A DNA stretch of 64,000 bases, taken from NCBI GenBank assembly GCA_020073445.1, contig JAIQFE010000005.1:1-64000 (forward strand), in the 5' to 3' direction. The DNA comes from Terriglobia bacterium (GTDB lineage: Bacteria > Acidobacteriota > Terriglobia > Bryobacterales > Bryobacteraceae). Positions 40,847-51,700 of the stretch are shown here, one piece after another; the first letter of the stretch is position 1, and each line of letters begins with the position of its first letter. A model generated the notes under the pieces. The model was given only the letters and a program-made list of their open reading frames with translations, was not told where the DNA came from and did no database searches. A program made the translations under genes and the position numbers.

Positions 40847-42975
40847 TTTTCCTTGCCCGCGTCCCATACTGCGAAGGAACTGCCTTCGTCGGCCAACTTC
40901 TTGAGCAACGGCGCCGGCTCCCACAGGTGGCCGTATTGCTTGTGAAACTCGTGCACGCGAGCGTAGACCTTCTTCAGGCCGACTGTGTCGGCGTACCACA
41001 TGGGGCCGCCGCGATACCCGGGGAATCCGTAACCGGTGCAGTAGATGACGTCGATATCGGCTGCGCGCTGCGCGTGACCTTCTTCCAGGATGCGCGCGCC
41101 TTCGTTGATCATGATGTAGACGCAGCGTTCGATGATCTCTTCGGGTGTGATCGTGCGGCGCGCAATTCCAGCATCGTTCGCGGTCTTCTCGATCAGCGCG
41201 TGCACTTCGGGATCGGGAATCGGCGTACGACTTTCGTCATAGCGATACCAGCCCATGCCGCGCTTCTGGCCCAAACGGCCCATCTCGTAGAGTTTATCCA
41301 GCACCAGCGGCACGCGCTCCCCCGGTTTCCGCAGGTATGCGTACTCCTGCTTCACGCGATACGCGAGGTCGATCCCGCCCATATCGTCCACGGCGAAGAT
41401 CCCCATGGCCATGCCGAAATCGGTGAGCGCTTTGTCCACTTGTTCCGGGGTGGAACCTTCCTCCGCCAGGAATTGCGCCTCGCGCATGTACGGCAGCATC
41501 ATGCGATTGCCGACGAAGCCGCGACAGTTTCCCACCACCACGCCGACCTTGCCCAGCTTCTTGGCGATCGCCAGCGACGTCGCTACCACTTCGTTGCTCG
41601 GGTGCTTCCCGCGTACGATCTCCACCAGCCGCATCACGTGCGCCGGGCTGAAGAAGTGCAGTCCGATCACCATCTGCGGACGCGACGTCGCGGCTGCGAT
41701 CTCGTCGATATCGAGCGTCGACGTATTCGAGGCCAGCACGCAGTCCGGCTTAGCGATCTTGTCGATCTCGCCGAAAATCTGCTTCTTGAGCGGCATGCTC
41801 TCGAACACCGCCTCGATGATCAAGTCAGCCTTGTCGAATCCGTCGTAAGTCAGCTGCGGATGAATCAGAGCCATCCTCTGATCCATGACTGCCTGCGAAA
41901 AGCGGCCCTTCTTGACCGAACTATCGTAGTTCTTGCGAATCGCAGCCATGCCGCGGTCGAGCGCGGGCTGTTCGGTTTCCTTGAGCAACACGGAAATTCC
42001 GGCGTTGGCGCACGCCATCGCGATTCCGCCGCCCATTGTGCCCGCGCCGATGATGCCGACGTTCGCAATCGGGTAGGTCGCGGTCTCTTTGGGGATTCCA
42101 GGTACTCGCGCCACGGCGCGTTCGGCGAAGAACATGTGGATCATCGCCCTGGCTTGGTCGCTCGCCAGAACCTTGCGAACGATTTCGCGCTCCTTCTTGC
42201 AACCTTGGTCGAAGGGAAGCGTGGTTGCGGCTTCCAAAGCCTCGAGCGCGAACAGAGGTGCCGTCTGGTTGCGCCGGATCTTGGCCGCCTGGGCCCGTCC
42301 GGCCGCGAAAATGGCTGCGTTCTCGGAAGCCGACCCAAGCCTATCGTTTCTCTCGCGTGTTTTTCGAACCGGCTGGCCCGCGACTTCGCTTGCGAAGGCG
42401 ACCGCGCCAGACAGGAGGTCACCGGCGTTAATAGACGTGATCACGCGATCGATCAAACCCATCTGCAACGCTTGCGCCGCCTTGATGGGTTTTCCCGAGA
42501 CGCACATATCCACGGCTGCGGCTACGCCCACCAGGCGCGGCAGACGCTGCGTGCCCTCAGCGCCGGGAATGATTCCGAGATTCACCTCAGGCGCGCCCAG
42601 CGATGCATCCGCCACCGCGACGCGGTAGTGTCCCGCCATGGCGAGCTCGAGGCCGCCGCCCAGAGCCATTCCGTGGATCGCCATGATCACGGGCTTGGCG
42701 CAATCCTCTATCCGGGTCAGCAGAGGGTGCAGATCCGGCCCACCTGCAGCGGGGTTCCGGGCGGCTTCTTCGAGTTCCTTGATATCGGCGCCCGAGATGA
42801 ACGTCCGGCCTGCGCAGATCAACACAATGGCGCGAACCGATGTGTCTCGTTCGGCTGTTTCGAGAGCCGTCCGAATGCCTTCAGGTACTCCCGGGCTGAG
42901 CGCGTTCACGGGCGGATTGTCGACGGTGATCACACCCACGCCGTCACGCGCGGATAGGGTTACGGGCTGAGTCAT
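40843..42975 (-). CDS. Enoyl-CoA hydratase/3-hydroxyacyl-CoA dehydrogenase fusion
   Basis: The 710 residues combine a crotonase domain (about 1-190, GGGLELAMAGHYRVAVADAS with the catalytic Glu, then GIIPGAEGTQRLPRL) with an NAD-binding dehydrogenase (about 300-480, GIIGAGTMGGGIAMACANAG) and its C-terminal domain (HFFSPAHVMRLVEIV, GFVGNRMMLPYM). This is the FadB/FadJ layout. It would hydrate and oxidise an aryl-enoyl-CoA such as feruloyl-CoA to the beta-ketoacyl-CoA. In actinobacterial hydroxycinnamate clusters these steps are done by two separate proteins; here they are fused. It is the first gene of the operon and divergent from the MFS gene. Confidence 0.9.
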   Translation of the reverse strand: MTQPVTLSARDGVGVITVDNPPVNALSPGVPEGIRTALETAERDTSVRAIVLICAGRTFISGADIKELEEAARNPAAGGPDLHPLLTRIEDCAKPVIMAIHGMALGGGLELAMAGHYRVAVADASLGAPEVNLGIIPGAEGTQRLPRLVGVAAAVDMCVSGKPIKAAQALQMGLIDRVITSINAGDLLSGAVAFASEVAGQPVRKTRERNDRLGSASENAAIFAAGRAQAAKIRRNQTAPLFALEALEAATTLPFDQGCKKEREIVRKVLASDQARAMIHMFFAERAVARVPGIPKETATYPIANVGIIGAGTMGGGIAMACANAGISVLLKETEQPALDRGMAAIRKNYDSSVKKGRFSQAVMDQRMALIHPQLTYDGFDKADLIIEAVFESMPLKKQIFGEIDKIAKPDCVLASNTSTLDIDEIAAATSRPQMVIGLHFFSPAHVMRLVEIVRGKHPSNEVVATSLAIAKKLGKVGVVVGNCRGFVGNRMMLPYMREAQFLAEEGSTPEQVDKALTDFGMAMGIFAVDDMGGIDLAYRVKQEYAYLRKPGERVPLVLDKLYEMGRLGQKRGMGWYRYDESRTPIPDPEVHALIEKTANDAGIARRTITPEEIIERCVYIMINEGARILEEGHAQRAADIDVIYCTGYGFPGYRGGPMWYADTVGLKKVYARVHEFHKQYGHLWEPAPLLKKLADEGSSFAVWDAGKEK

Positions 42976-43041
42976 CAGAAATCTGTTACGCTTTCATACG
43001 GCGCGGAGGAGGGTAATTTTCAGGGTAGTTCCCCCTCTTGC

Positions 43042-44427
43042 ATGCAGCCGCAATTTACGATGATACCCCGCACAGCGCCTGAAGAGCATAAGAGGGACGG
43101 TTCTGGAACTGAAGCGACACCCAGCCTTGGGTACGCCTGGTGGGTGGTGATCGCGCTCACGTCGGTCTACACGCTCTCCTTCGTCGACCGCACGATCCTG
43201 AGCCTGCTGGTCCCGTCCATCAAGCGCGATCTGGGCGTAAGCGATACGCAGATCGGCTTGCTGCAAGGCCTGGCATTCTCGCTGTTCTACACCCTTATGG
43301 GCCTGCCGATCGGCCGCATCGCGGACCGCAGCAACCGCCGCAACCTGATCGTAGCGGGGATCCTGGTGTGGAGCTTTTTCACCACCATGAGCAGCGTCGC
43401 CAAGAGTTTCGTCCTGCTGTTTCTGACGCGCATCGGCGTGGGCGTGGGCGAAGCCAGCCTTTCGCCGGCCGGGTATTCGATGCTGTCGGATTATTTCCCC
43501 AAGCAGAAACTGGGGACCGCGATCAGCGTGTTTTATATGGGCGTGTTTATCGGCTCGGCGCTGGCTCAACTGGTGGGCGGAACCACGGTGGATATGCTGG
43601 CGCGCACGCCATTCATCACCGTGCCGGTGCTCGGGACCATGGCTTCCTGGCGGCTGACCTTCGTGATCGTGGGCCTGCCTGGAGTGCTGTTCGCGATCTT
43701 GGCGTGGACCATTCGCGAGCCGGTTCGCCGCAACCTGTTGGCTTCCGCCGACGGGAGCCCCACGCAACTCAGCTTCGGAGAGGGTATCGCCCAGATCCGC
43801 ATGCGGTGGCAATCCGTGGCCGGCATTTCGCTGGGCATGGTGTGCCAGGGGATGATCACCTACGGGCTGCTCGCCTGGATCCCCACATTTTTCCAGCGCG
43901 TGCACCATTGGTCTCCCGGGCAATCCGGGCGGGCTTTAGCCGCGATCCTGCTGACGTTCGGCTGCGCGGGAATGTACGTCGGCGGCAGGCTGAGCGATTA
44001 CTGGCAGAAGCGCGGTGTGCCGGAAGGGCCCCTGAAGGTCGCAGTCATCAGCGCGATCGGAACGCTGCTCTTGATGCCGGTTGCGACGCTGGTCTCGAGT
44101 CCCCAATGGACGCTGGCGCTGCTTGCACCGGCGCTGTTCTTCGATGCGCTGGCCATGGGCACTTCGACCGCGGCACTTCAGCACATCTTCCCCAATCAGG
44201 TGCGCGGGCAGGTGTCGGCTCTGTATCTGTTCCTCTTGAATCTGGGAGGCGGGAGCCTGGGTCCGCTGCTGCCAGGATTGTTTAACGATCGTTTGTTCCA
44301 CAATCCCAACATGGTGGGATATTCGCTGGCTATTACGGTCGCGATTGGGGCGATCGGGATGCTGATCGCGATCACCTCGACGTTCGGCGCGTATCGAACC
44401 CACTACGAGATGATGAAAGCGGCGTAG
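43042..44427 (+). CDS. MFS transporter, spinster-like group
   Basis: The 461 residues have 12 predicted TM segments. TM1 (ALTSVYTLSFVDRTILSLLV) contains the DRTILSLL motif of the spinster-like/ACS-type MFS, and the 2-3 loop is GLPIGRIADRSNRRNLIVAG. It is transcribed divergently from the hydroxycinnamate operon across 66 bases. This placement makes uptake of aromatic acids or related organic acids plausible. The substrate is inferred from location only. The ATG lacks a strong ribosome-binding site, and upstream alternatives are limited. Confidence 0.85.
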   Translation: MQPQFTMIPRTAPEEHKRDGSGTEATPSLGYAWWVVIALTSVYTLSFVDRTILSLLVPSIKRDLGVSDTQIGLLQGLAFSLFYTLMGLPIGRIADRSNRRNLIVAGILVWSFFTTMSSVAKSFVLLFLTRIGVGVGEASLSPAGYSMLSDYFPKQKLGTAISVFYMGVFIGSALAQLVGGTTVDMLARTPFITVPVLGTMASWRLTFVIVGLPGVLFAILAWTIREPVRRNLLASADGSPTQLSFGEGIAQIRMRWQSVAGISLGMVCQGMITYGLLAWIPTFFQRVHHWSPGQSGRALAAILLTFGCAGMYVGGRLSDYWQKRGVPEGPLKVAVISAIGTLLLMPVATLVSSPQWTLALLAPALFFDALAMGTSTAALQHIFPNQVRGQVSALYLFLLNLGGGSLGPLLPGLFNDRLFHNPNMVGYSLAITVAIGAIGMLIAITSTFGAYRTHYEMMKAA

Positions 44428-44443
44428 GCCGACGAGCTACCAT

Positions 44444-46015
44444 GTGGATAATCGCATGGTGGTCAAATGGATTGTTGTGTTCTGCGTGGCCGCTGCCGTC
44501 GTATTTCGAATGGCCGCGCAGGAAACGCCCGTGGTCCGCGTCAACACCCGGCTGGTGGAAGTCGACGTTGTGGTCCACAGCAAAGGCGAAGCCGTCGCGG
44601 ATCTGAATCGGGACGATTTTACAGTCCTCGATAACGGGAAGCCCCAGAAGGTCGCGGCTTTCAACATCCTTTCATCCCGAAGTTCCCGCCCCGATCCCCT
44701 TACGCTCCCCGTGGGTACCGTGTCCAATCGGCTCTTCATGCGCGATCAGGAACCGGCCGGCGCAACCATCGTTCTGTTCGATACGCTCAACACCGCGGTC
44801 GGGGACCAGGGTTATGCGCGCCAGCAACTCCTGAAATACCTGGCAACGCTCGATCGGGGCGATCATTTCGCGCTGTACACGCTGGCGAAAACTCTGCGCG
44901 TGGTTCAGGACTTCACGGAAGATCCGGACCGCCTGATTCGGGCTGCGAGGCGCTACGGCATGGAGTCGTCTGCCGATCAGACCGCCGACGATCTGGCAGA
45001 CGATCTGTTGGCGGAACCCTTGAACTCGGGCGACCCCATCACCGATGCGATGTATATCGACTCGATCAAGGAAATGCAGGACGCTGCGCAGGTAAACCGG
45101 GCGGTGATCACCGGCAAGGCGCTGGAGCTGATCGCGCAGCACCTGCAAGGACTTCCCGGAAGAAAGAAACTGATCTGGATTTCCGCCAGTTTTCCGGCGC
45201 AGACCACCGACATACGCTCGCATAATGGCAAACCGACGATCGAGCATAAGGAATTCAGCCGCGAGATCGGGGCGGCCGTGCGCGCTCTAAACGACGCCAA
45301 CATTGCCGTCTACCCGATCGACCCGCGCGACCCCTACAACGCGGGCTTGCTCGCTCCCGGTATCGATTCCATGAATCTGTTCGCAGGCGGAACCGGGGGC
45401 CATGCTTTTTACAACATCAGTGATCTGGCCGGCGCCATGAAGACCGCGGTGGAAGATTCCGAGGTCACCTACGCACTCGGGTTTTACCCCGGCGATATCA
45501 AGCTCGATGGCAGCTATCATTCGCTTTCCGTTAAAGTTGCGCGCAAGGGCGTGGATCTTCGCTACCGCAAGGGTTACTACGCTACCGACCTGCGGCCGGC
45601 TACCGAAAAGGAAAACCAGCGCGCTATCCAGGAAGTTTTCGCGACGCCGCTCGAGTCCACCGGTATCGGCATGTCAGCTCGTCTGGACCCCTACCCACGC
45701 CACGCAGGTATCTTCCAGTTGACTATGACCTTCAACCTCCAGGAGTTGCACCTGGAGAGGGAGAAAGACAACTGGGTCGGACTGATCCGGTTGGCGACCT
45801 ATTTCCCCGCCGCCTCAAAACCCAACGGAACCGAAGAGTCCATCAAGATCACTCTGACCGAACCGCGCTTGCGAGAATCGCTGGCCAACGGCTACACCAT
45901 CCAGCAACTGGTGATCGCGGGGGACCGGAAGGGCGATCTGCGGGTGGCGATTGAAGATCGTGCCACCGGCGCCGCCGGATCCGTGAAGCTGCCATTGACC
46001 GGATCTGGCCATTGA
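44444..46015 (+). CDS. VWA domain protein of the Acidobacterial VWFA-related type
   Basis: A GTG at 44444 or ATG at 44456 starts a 519-523 residue secreted protein. After the leader (VVKWIVVFCVAAAVVFRMAA) comes VVRVNTRLVEVDVVVHSKGE, then VADLNRDDFTVLDNGKPQKV, the conserved opening of this Acidobacteria-specific family. A VWA-like domain follows with VLFDTLNTAVGDQGYARQQL in place of a strict D-x-S-x-S MIDAS motif, then LPGRKKLIWISASFP. The MIDAS may not bind metal. The role is unknown; extracellular protein interaction is likely. It lies 16 bases after the MFS gene on the same strand. Confidence 0.85.
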   Translation: MDNRMVVKWIVVFCVAAAVVFRMAAQETPVVRVNTRLVEVDVVVHSKGEAVADLNRDDFTVLDNGKPQKVAAFNILSSRSSRPDPLTLPVGTVSNRLFMRDQEPAGATIVLFDTLNTAVGDQGYARQQLLKYLATLDRGDHFALYTLAKTLRVVQDFTEDPDRLIRAARRYGMESSADQTADDLADDLLAEPLNSGDPITDAMYIDSIKEMQDAAQVNRAVITGKALELIAQHLQGLPGRKKLIWISASFPAQTTDIRSHNGKPTIEHKEFSREIGAAVRALNDANIAVYPIDPRDPYNAGLLAPGIDSMNLFAGGTGGHAFYNISDLAGAMKTAVEDSEVTYALGFYPGDIKLDGSYHSLSVKVARKGVDLRYRKGYYATDLRPATEKENQRAIQEVFATPLESTGIGMSARLDPYPRHAGIFQLTMTFNLQELHLEREKDNWVGLIRLATYFPAASKPNGTEESIKITLTEPRLRESLANGYTIQQLVIAGDRKGDLRVAIEDRATGAAGSVKLPLTGSGH

Positions 46016-46292
46016 ATCTGGACAGTCCAAATCCCAAGAACGGACAGTAACCAGCCCATTTATTTCCAGTAGCCAGATATTGCCCGGGATAAGTGCGGCC
46101 ATTTAAGTGCTTAAAGTGGTCCCCGGCCGGAACTTTTCACGCGCTGTTCCGTCTGTGTATCAACAAGAAGGCTGCTTTGTACGTTTTTCAGGAGTGCGCA
46201 GAGCGCAAAGGGCGCGGCGCGCCCCGTGAAACGGAATAGGAACTGATCGCGCCGCGCTCCGTTTTGCGCGGTCAGCGTGAAGAGGTGGAACT

Positions 46293-48788
46293 TTGAGCAC
46301 ACTATGGCAGGACCTCATCTACGGCTTCCGGATGCTGCTCAAGAAGCCCGGATTCACGATCATCGCGGCGTTATCGCTGGGTTTGGGCATCGGCGCTAAC
46401 GCGACCATCTTCAGCATCATCAACGCCACCCTGCTGAGCGATCTCCCTTATCCGGAAGCGAATCGTTTGGTGGTCTTGTGGACCGCGCCGCTGAACCGTC
46501 CTGGTATTCGCAGTTCCGTGACAGGCGGAAATTATCTTGCGTGGAGAGACCGCAATCAGTCGTTTCAATCGATCGGCGGACTGTACGGCTTCCCCAGCAA
46601 CCTGGGCGCGGAACGCGACGGATCTCCCGCCGAGCGGCTGGACGGCGAACATTTCACCTACACGATGTGGGATGTTCTGGGCGTACAGCCTTTGATGGGC
46701 CGCGTTTTTACCAAGGATGAAGACCAGGACGGGAACCCTGCTCCGGTGATGGTCCTGAGTTATCCCTTCTGGCAGCGCCGGTTTTCGGGAGATCCCAACA
46801 TTCTCGGACGGAAGGTGCTGGTGGATAACCAGGAAACCACCATCATCGGCGTGATGCCGAAAGGCTTCGACTACGCCAGCAGCACCACGGACTTCTGGGC
46901 GCCGATCGGCTTCACGCCCCAGCAGTTGACCAGCACGGCAACGTTCCTGATTGTCGCCGGGAGACTGAAGCCTGGCGTTTCGATCCAGCAGGCTCAAGCG
47001 GAGATGGATTCGATCGCCCAAGGCCTGGTTACGGTGTTTGCCTATAACAAGGGCAACGGGATTCGCCTGGAATCCATGCAGGGGGCGTTTTATCAGGGCC
47101 TCAAACAGCCCCTGACCGTCCTGCAGGGCGCCGTGGGATTCGTGCTGCTGATCGCTTGCGCCAATGTGGCGGGGTTGCTCCTGGCACGCGCAGCGTCGCG
47201 TCGCACCGAAATGGCTGTACGATCCTCGCTGGGCGCGGGCCGTGGCCGGATCGTCCGCCAGCTTCTTACCGAAAGTGTTCTTCTGGCGATTTTCGGCGGC
47301 GTGCTGGGCGGAATTTTCGCCTGGGGTGGGCTCAAGGCGATCATCGGCAGCCTGCCGGCCGGATCGTTGCCGGATGTCACGTTGAGCGGTCGTGTTCTGG
47401 GGTTCACGGCGCTGGTTTCGATCGCAACCGGACTTTTCTTCGGCCTGGTTCCAGCGCTGCAAACCTCGAAAATCGATCTTTCCGCGGCGATCAAGGACTC
47501 GACACGTGGCGGATCGGAAGGTTTGGCGAAACAGAAAATCCGCGGGGCGCTGGTGACGGCGCAGATCGGTCTCGCACTGGTTCTGCTGATCGGCGCCGGG
47601 CTGATGATGAACAGCTTTTTGCGCATCGAGAGCAACGACCTGGGCGGCGATCCCAAAGGTCTGCTCACCTTCGATTTCCGCTTCCCTCAGAGCCAGCTGA
47701 TGAAACCCGTGGGCAAGCAGTTTCGCGGCGTGGGGCTTTGGGACATCAGCCCCAATGTGGCGCTGACTTACGACCGTTTGTTCGAGCGGGTGCGGGGATT
47801 GCCAGGAGTGATTTCCGCTGCCGGCGCCGCCCGTCCGCCTTTTGCCGGCGCCATGGGGATGCAGTTCAAGATCGAGGGGCGTCCCGCGCCTGAACCGGGT
47901 CCTCAGGGCAGCGGGATGAACGCATCCTATATGCCGATCACGCCCAACTACTTTTCCACGGTGCGAATTCCCGTGCTGCAGGGCCGGGACTTTTCTGCGT
48001 CCGACACGGCATCCGCCCCGCCGGTCGTGATCATCAGCAAAGCCATGGCGCAGCGTTGGTGGGCCAACGAAAATCCGATCGGGCAGCGTATTACCTTCGA
48101 CTTTGTTCCAGACGAACAACCTCGTGAAATCGTGGGTGTGGTCGGCGACGTGCGTATGAACCAGACGCAAAAGCAGCCCGGACCCGTGGTCTACCTACCT
48201 CACGTACAGCAGTCGCAACGCTGGCTGGGTCCGGCGTGGAACTATCGTTCGGCGATGTTCTTCATCCTCCGGACTGGAGGTAATCCGACCGGCATCGCGG
48301 GTGCCGTTCGCAGCGCCGTAGCGGAAATCGATCCGAGCAAGCCCGCTGGTAACCTCCAAACGGTGGAGCAAAACCTGCGGGATCAGGTCAGCGGGCAGCG
48401 CGTTTACATGCTGTTGCTCTCGGTGTTCGGAGCGATTGCTGCGGTCCTGGCGGCGGTCGGTATCTATGGCGTGATGGCCTACGCCGTCACGCAGCGCACG
48501 CGCGAGATCGGAATTCGAATGGCGCTGGGCGCTACGTCTTCCAGTGTCATGACGCTGGTCGTCAAGCAAGCCTTGATCCTGGTATTCATCGGCCTGATTC
48601 TGGGAATCGCCGGCGCGTTCGCCCTGACCCGTTTTATTGCCGATGAATTGTACGGCGTCAAGCCTACCGACCCGACCACATTTATCGCAGTGTCCGCAGG
48701 CTTGGTAGCCGTCGCGGTGCTCGCCAGTGTAATTCCAACGCGCAGGGCGGTATCGGTGGATCCGACCGTCGCTCTGCGGCATGAATGA
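46293..48788 (+). CDS. ADOP-family ABC transporter permease
   Basis: A TTG start with GAGGTGG five bases upstream gives 831 residues. It starts [20 protein letters not shown], the ADOP hallmark, and has two MacB-PCD plus FtsX units: [22 protein letters not shown], first FtsX block [20 protein letters not shown] followed by [20 protein letters not shown], and second block [20 protein letters not shown] followed by [13 protein letters not shown]. Acidobacterial duplicated orphan permeases are encoded without a neighbouring ATPase in many copies per genome, as here. The substrate is unknown. The 277-base spacer upstream holds a small AT-rich dyad (TTTAA/TTAAA near 46102-46115) but no confident promoter. 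Confidence 0.92.
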   Translation: MSTLWQDLIYGFRMLLKKPGFTIIAALSLGLGIGANATIFSIINATLLSDLPYPEANRLVVLWTAPLNRPGIRSSVTGGNYLAWRDRNQSFQSIGGLYGFPSNLGAERDGSPAERLDGEHFTYTMWDVLGVQPLMGRVFTKDEDQDGNPAPVMVLSYPFWQRRFSGDPNILGRKVLVDNQETTIIGVMPKGFDYASSTTDFWAPIGFTPQQLTSTATFLIVAGRLKPGVSIQQAQAEMDSIAQGLVTVFAYNKGNGIRLESMQGAFYQGLKQPLTVLQGAVGFVLLIACANVAGLLLARAASRRTEMAVRSSLGAGRGRIVRQLLTESVLLAIFGGVLGGIFAWGGLKAIIGSLPAGSLPDVTLSGRVLGFTALVSIATGLFFGLVPALQTSKIDLSAAIKDSTRGGSEGLAKQKIRGALVTAQIGLALVLLIGAGLMMNSFLRIESNDLGGDPKGLLTFDFRFPQSQLMKPVGKQFRGVGLWDISPNVALTYDRLFERVRGLPGVISAAGAARPPFAGAMGMQFKIEGRPAPEPGPQGSGMNASYMPITPNYFSTVRIPVLQGRDFSASDTASAPPVVIISKAMAQRWWANENPIGQRITFDFVPDEQPREIVGVVGDVRMNQTQKQPGPVVYLPHVQQSQRWLGPAWNYRSAMFFILRTGGNPTGIAGAVRSAVAEIDPSKPAGNLQTVEQNLRDQVSGQRVYMLLLSVFGAIAAVLAAVGIYGVMAYAVTQRTREIGIRMALGATSSSVMTLVVKQALILVFIGLILGIAGAFALTRFIADELYGVKPTDPTTFIAVSAGLVAVAVLASVIPTRRAVSVDPTVALRHE

Positions 48789-48799
48789 GTCGACCGGCC

Positions 48800-51700
48800 C
48801 TAGTGGCCGGCCAAACCGGCGATTTCAGTGGCCGACAGCGCTCGATTGTAAATCTGCACGTCGTCGAGGCTGCCGTTGAAGTAGTTGCCTAAGCCCGCAT
48901 ATCCGGCTTGGCCAACCAGCAGCCAGGCATAGTTGCTGCCCGCCCCGGTCACCTTGATCGGAGATACGGAGGTTAAGGCGCCATCCACATAGAACGCAAC
49001 ATTACTGTTCAGGCTTATCGTGACCGCGACGTGGTGCCATTGCCCATCATTGATCTTGGCCGCATCGGTTGCGATCTTCTGGCCGTACACGGCAGCGTTG
49101 TACGTGCCGACCTCCAACTCCAGCTTGCCGGCGGCCGTCGTCCGCAAGACATAGCCATAGCCCAGGGCCGCATCGTATTTGGAGATGAAAGCCTCGGGGC
49201 GAGTGGAATTAGTCGTCTTGATCCACGCAGCCAGAGTCAGGTTCTTGTTCAGCTCGGCTTGGGAAGCGTAGTACATGTTGATCGAACCGTTCGTGGCGAA
49301 CGTGTAGGCTTCGTTGACGACCCCGGCCGTCCGCGTCACGGAACCCGATATGGTCCCCGTGTATCCATTCCCCGATTTGTCGAATGTCTGCGTACCGTTG
49401 GTGTCGGCCGCATCGAACGTCCATCTTCCGATCAAGCCCGCTGGGGTGGTCCCGGGAGTTGGCGTGGTCGTCGGCGCCGGTGTGGGCGTTGGGGTCGGAG
49501 TGGGAGTCGGCGTCGGCGTTGGTGTCGGATCGGGTGCTGGGGTTGGCGTGGGCGTCGGGGCCGGAGTGGGCGTGGACGTGACGACCGCGCCACTGGATGT
49601 AACTATGCCGGCGATCTCACTGGCCGACAGAGCCCGATTGTAAATCTGCACATCGTCCATGCTGCCGTTGAAGTAGTTCCCCAACGGCGCGTATCCAACT
49701 TGGCCGACCTGCAGCCAGGCATAGTTGCTGCCCGCTCCCGTCACCTTGAGCGGCGACACGGAAGTCGAGACGCCATCCACGTAAAATGACACATTGTTGT
49801 TCAGCGTGATCGTAACCGCGACGTGGTGCCACTGACCGTCATTGATCTTGGTCGTGTCGGTGGCGATCTTGTTGCCGTACACGGCGGCGTTGTATGTGCC
49901 GACTTCCAATTCCACCTTGCCGGCCGCGGTGGTCCTCAAGATATACCCGTAGCCCAGGGCCGTATCGTACTTGGAGAGGAGCGCTTCGCTGCGCGTAGAA
50001 TTGGTCGTTTTGATCCACGCGGCCAGAGTCAGATTCTTGTTGAGTTCGGCCTGAAGCGCGTAGTACATGTTGATCGAGCCATTGTTCGCGAACGCATAGG
50101 CGTCGCCCAATTGCCCGGCAGTCCGGGTTACGGAGCCCGCGAGCGTACCCGTGTAGCCATTGCCGGATTTATCGAACGCCTGGGTGCTGCTGGTGTCGGC
50201 GGCGTCGAAGGTCCAGCGACCGATTAAGCCCGACGGCAGCGGCCCCGAAGTTGGGGTCGGAGTGGGTGTCGGCGTTGGCGTTGGCGTGGGAGTCGGAGTC
50301 GGAGTTGGAGTTGGCGTCGGCGTGGGAGCCGGCGTCGGCGTCGGAACCACCGGGATTACGCGAGGATCGTTCGTCAACGCGACCAGATCGAGCTTGGTGT
50401 TCGGATCGCGGCCCGCTATCAGGAATGTGTGGGTGCCTGCGGTAAGTGTGAACAAGCGCGGGCTGATCGCGCCGGGCGTGGTTCCGGCAGGACCGCGGCC
50501 TACCGCCAGACGCCATTGCCAATTGGGACTCCAAACGCCTTCCGCGACATCCCAAATGTCGGTCGTACCGTTATCCACCGACACAATAAATGAATCCGCA
50601 CTGGAGTCGACCGCGAGAACGCGTCCCCACAGGCCGTACGCTCCGGCTACCGGCACATTGAAGGTGAATGCTACCGATCCGGCGCTGCCGGTGGGAGTGG
50701 CTACATAGGAGCCGCCGCTCGCATTCGCATCGGTTGCAGTCGCCATGGGCGCGATCCGCGTACCAGATTCCGCCTCCGCATACAGCGTGACGGACTGCGA
50801 AGGTGTCGCCCACGTGGACGTTGGCGGCCCCGTTGGAACTAGCGTGATGGTCGCCTGAGCGGATTTCGACGGATCGGCTACGCTGGTGGCCGTAATGGTC
50901 GCACTCTGTTGCGAAGAAATGCTCGCGAGGGCCGTGTACAGACCATTCACCAGAGTCCCGGTGCCGCTGAGCGACCAGGTGACACTCTGGTTCGTGCTCC
51001 CGCTCACCGTAGCGGAAAACTGCTGCTGCCCGCCGCCCAGCAAAGAAGAGCTGGATGGCGAGACCGAGATGGAGACAGAGACGCTTGCTCCGGAAAGACT
51101 GATGGTCGCGCTGGCCGATTTGGTCGCGTCGGCCACGCTGGTGGCGGTTACGGTCACTGTGGGCGTCCCGGAGATGGCCGCGGGCGCGGTGTAAAGACCG
51201 GTGGAAGAGATGCTGCCGGGCCCGCTCGTCGACCAGGTCACTGACTGGTTCGTGTTGCCTTGTACAGTGGCTGAAAACTGTTGCTGCTGGTTTGGACCGA
51301 GGTTGGCCGTGCCCGGGCTGACATACACGGAGACTCCCGCGGTGCTGTTGGAACTGGTCACGATGAAGGTTCCAAACAGTGGCGCGGTGTGAGGGGGCGC
51401 TGCAAACCCGGAGGGAGTGGCCTTGGTGAGGCCTGTCATGGGAATCGAGATCGGCGCGCCCGTGTAGGTTCCGCTGGCCACCGGCGAGCCATAGAAATTC
51501 TGCGTATCGTGAATGACGAAAGGATCGCCCGCTGCGAGCACGCCCGATAGATCCACAGGGACGGCGCTCGAGAGGTCCCAGTTATAGATCACGATGTTCG
51601 CGCGTTTCGATTCGTACTGGTTGGGGCGAACGTAAATCCACTTGCCGGTAGGCGCACTGGTGTTCATGGTGCTGTGCGCATCAAACCCCCTGGAGAGTTT

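Noticed and set aside
39143-42957. Two plus-strand open frames of 600 and 676 codons opposite the ligase and hydratase genes
   Set aside because: The minus strand shows complete catalytic motifs for both enzymes. The plus-strand translations are His/Arg-rich and without domains.
46102-46115. TTTAA/TTAAA dyad upstream of the ADOP permease as a promoter or operator
   Set aside because: The stem is only 5 bases and AT-rich with no -10 or -35 context. It is mentioned only as spacer content.
46371-48170. Open frame of about 600 codons opposite the ADOP permease
   Set aside because: The permease on the plus strand has full FtsX and ADOP hallmarks. The opposite frame has none.
49441-50345. GGNGTN repeats taken for a CRISPR array or minisatellite
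   Set aside because: There are no conserved direct repeats separated by unique spacers. The sequence is coding for Pro-Thr linkers in the large secreted protein.
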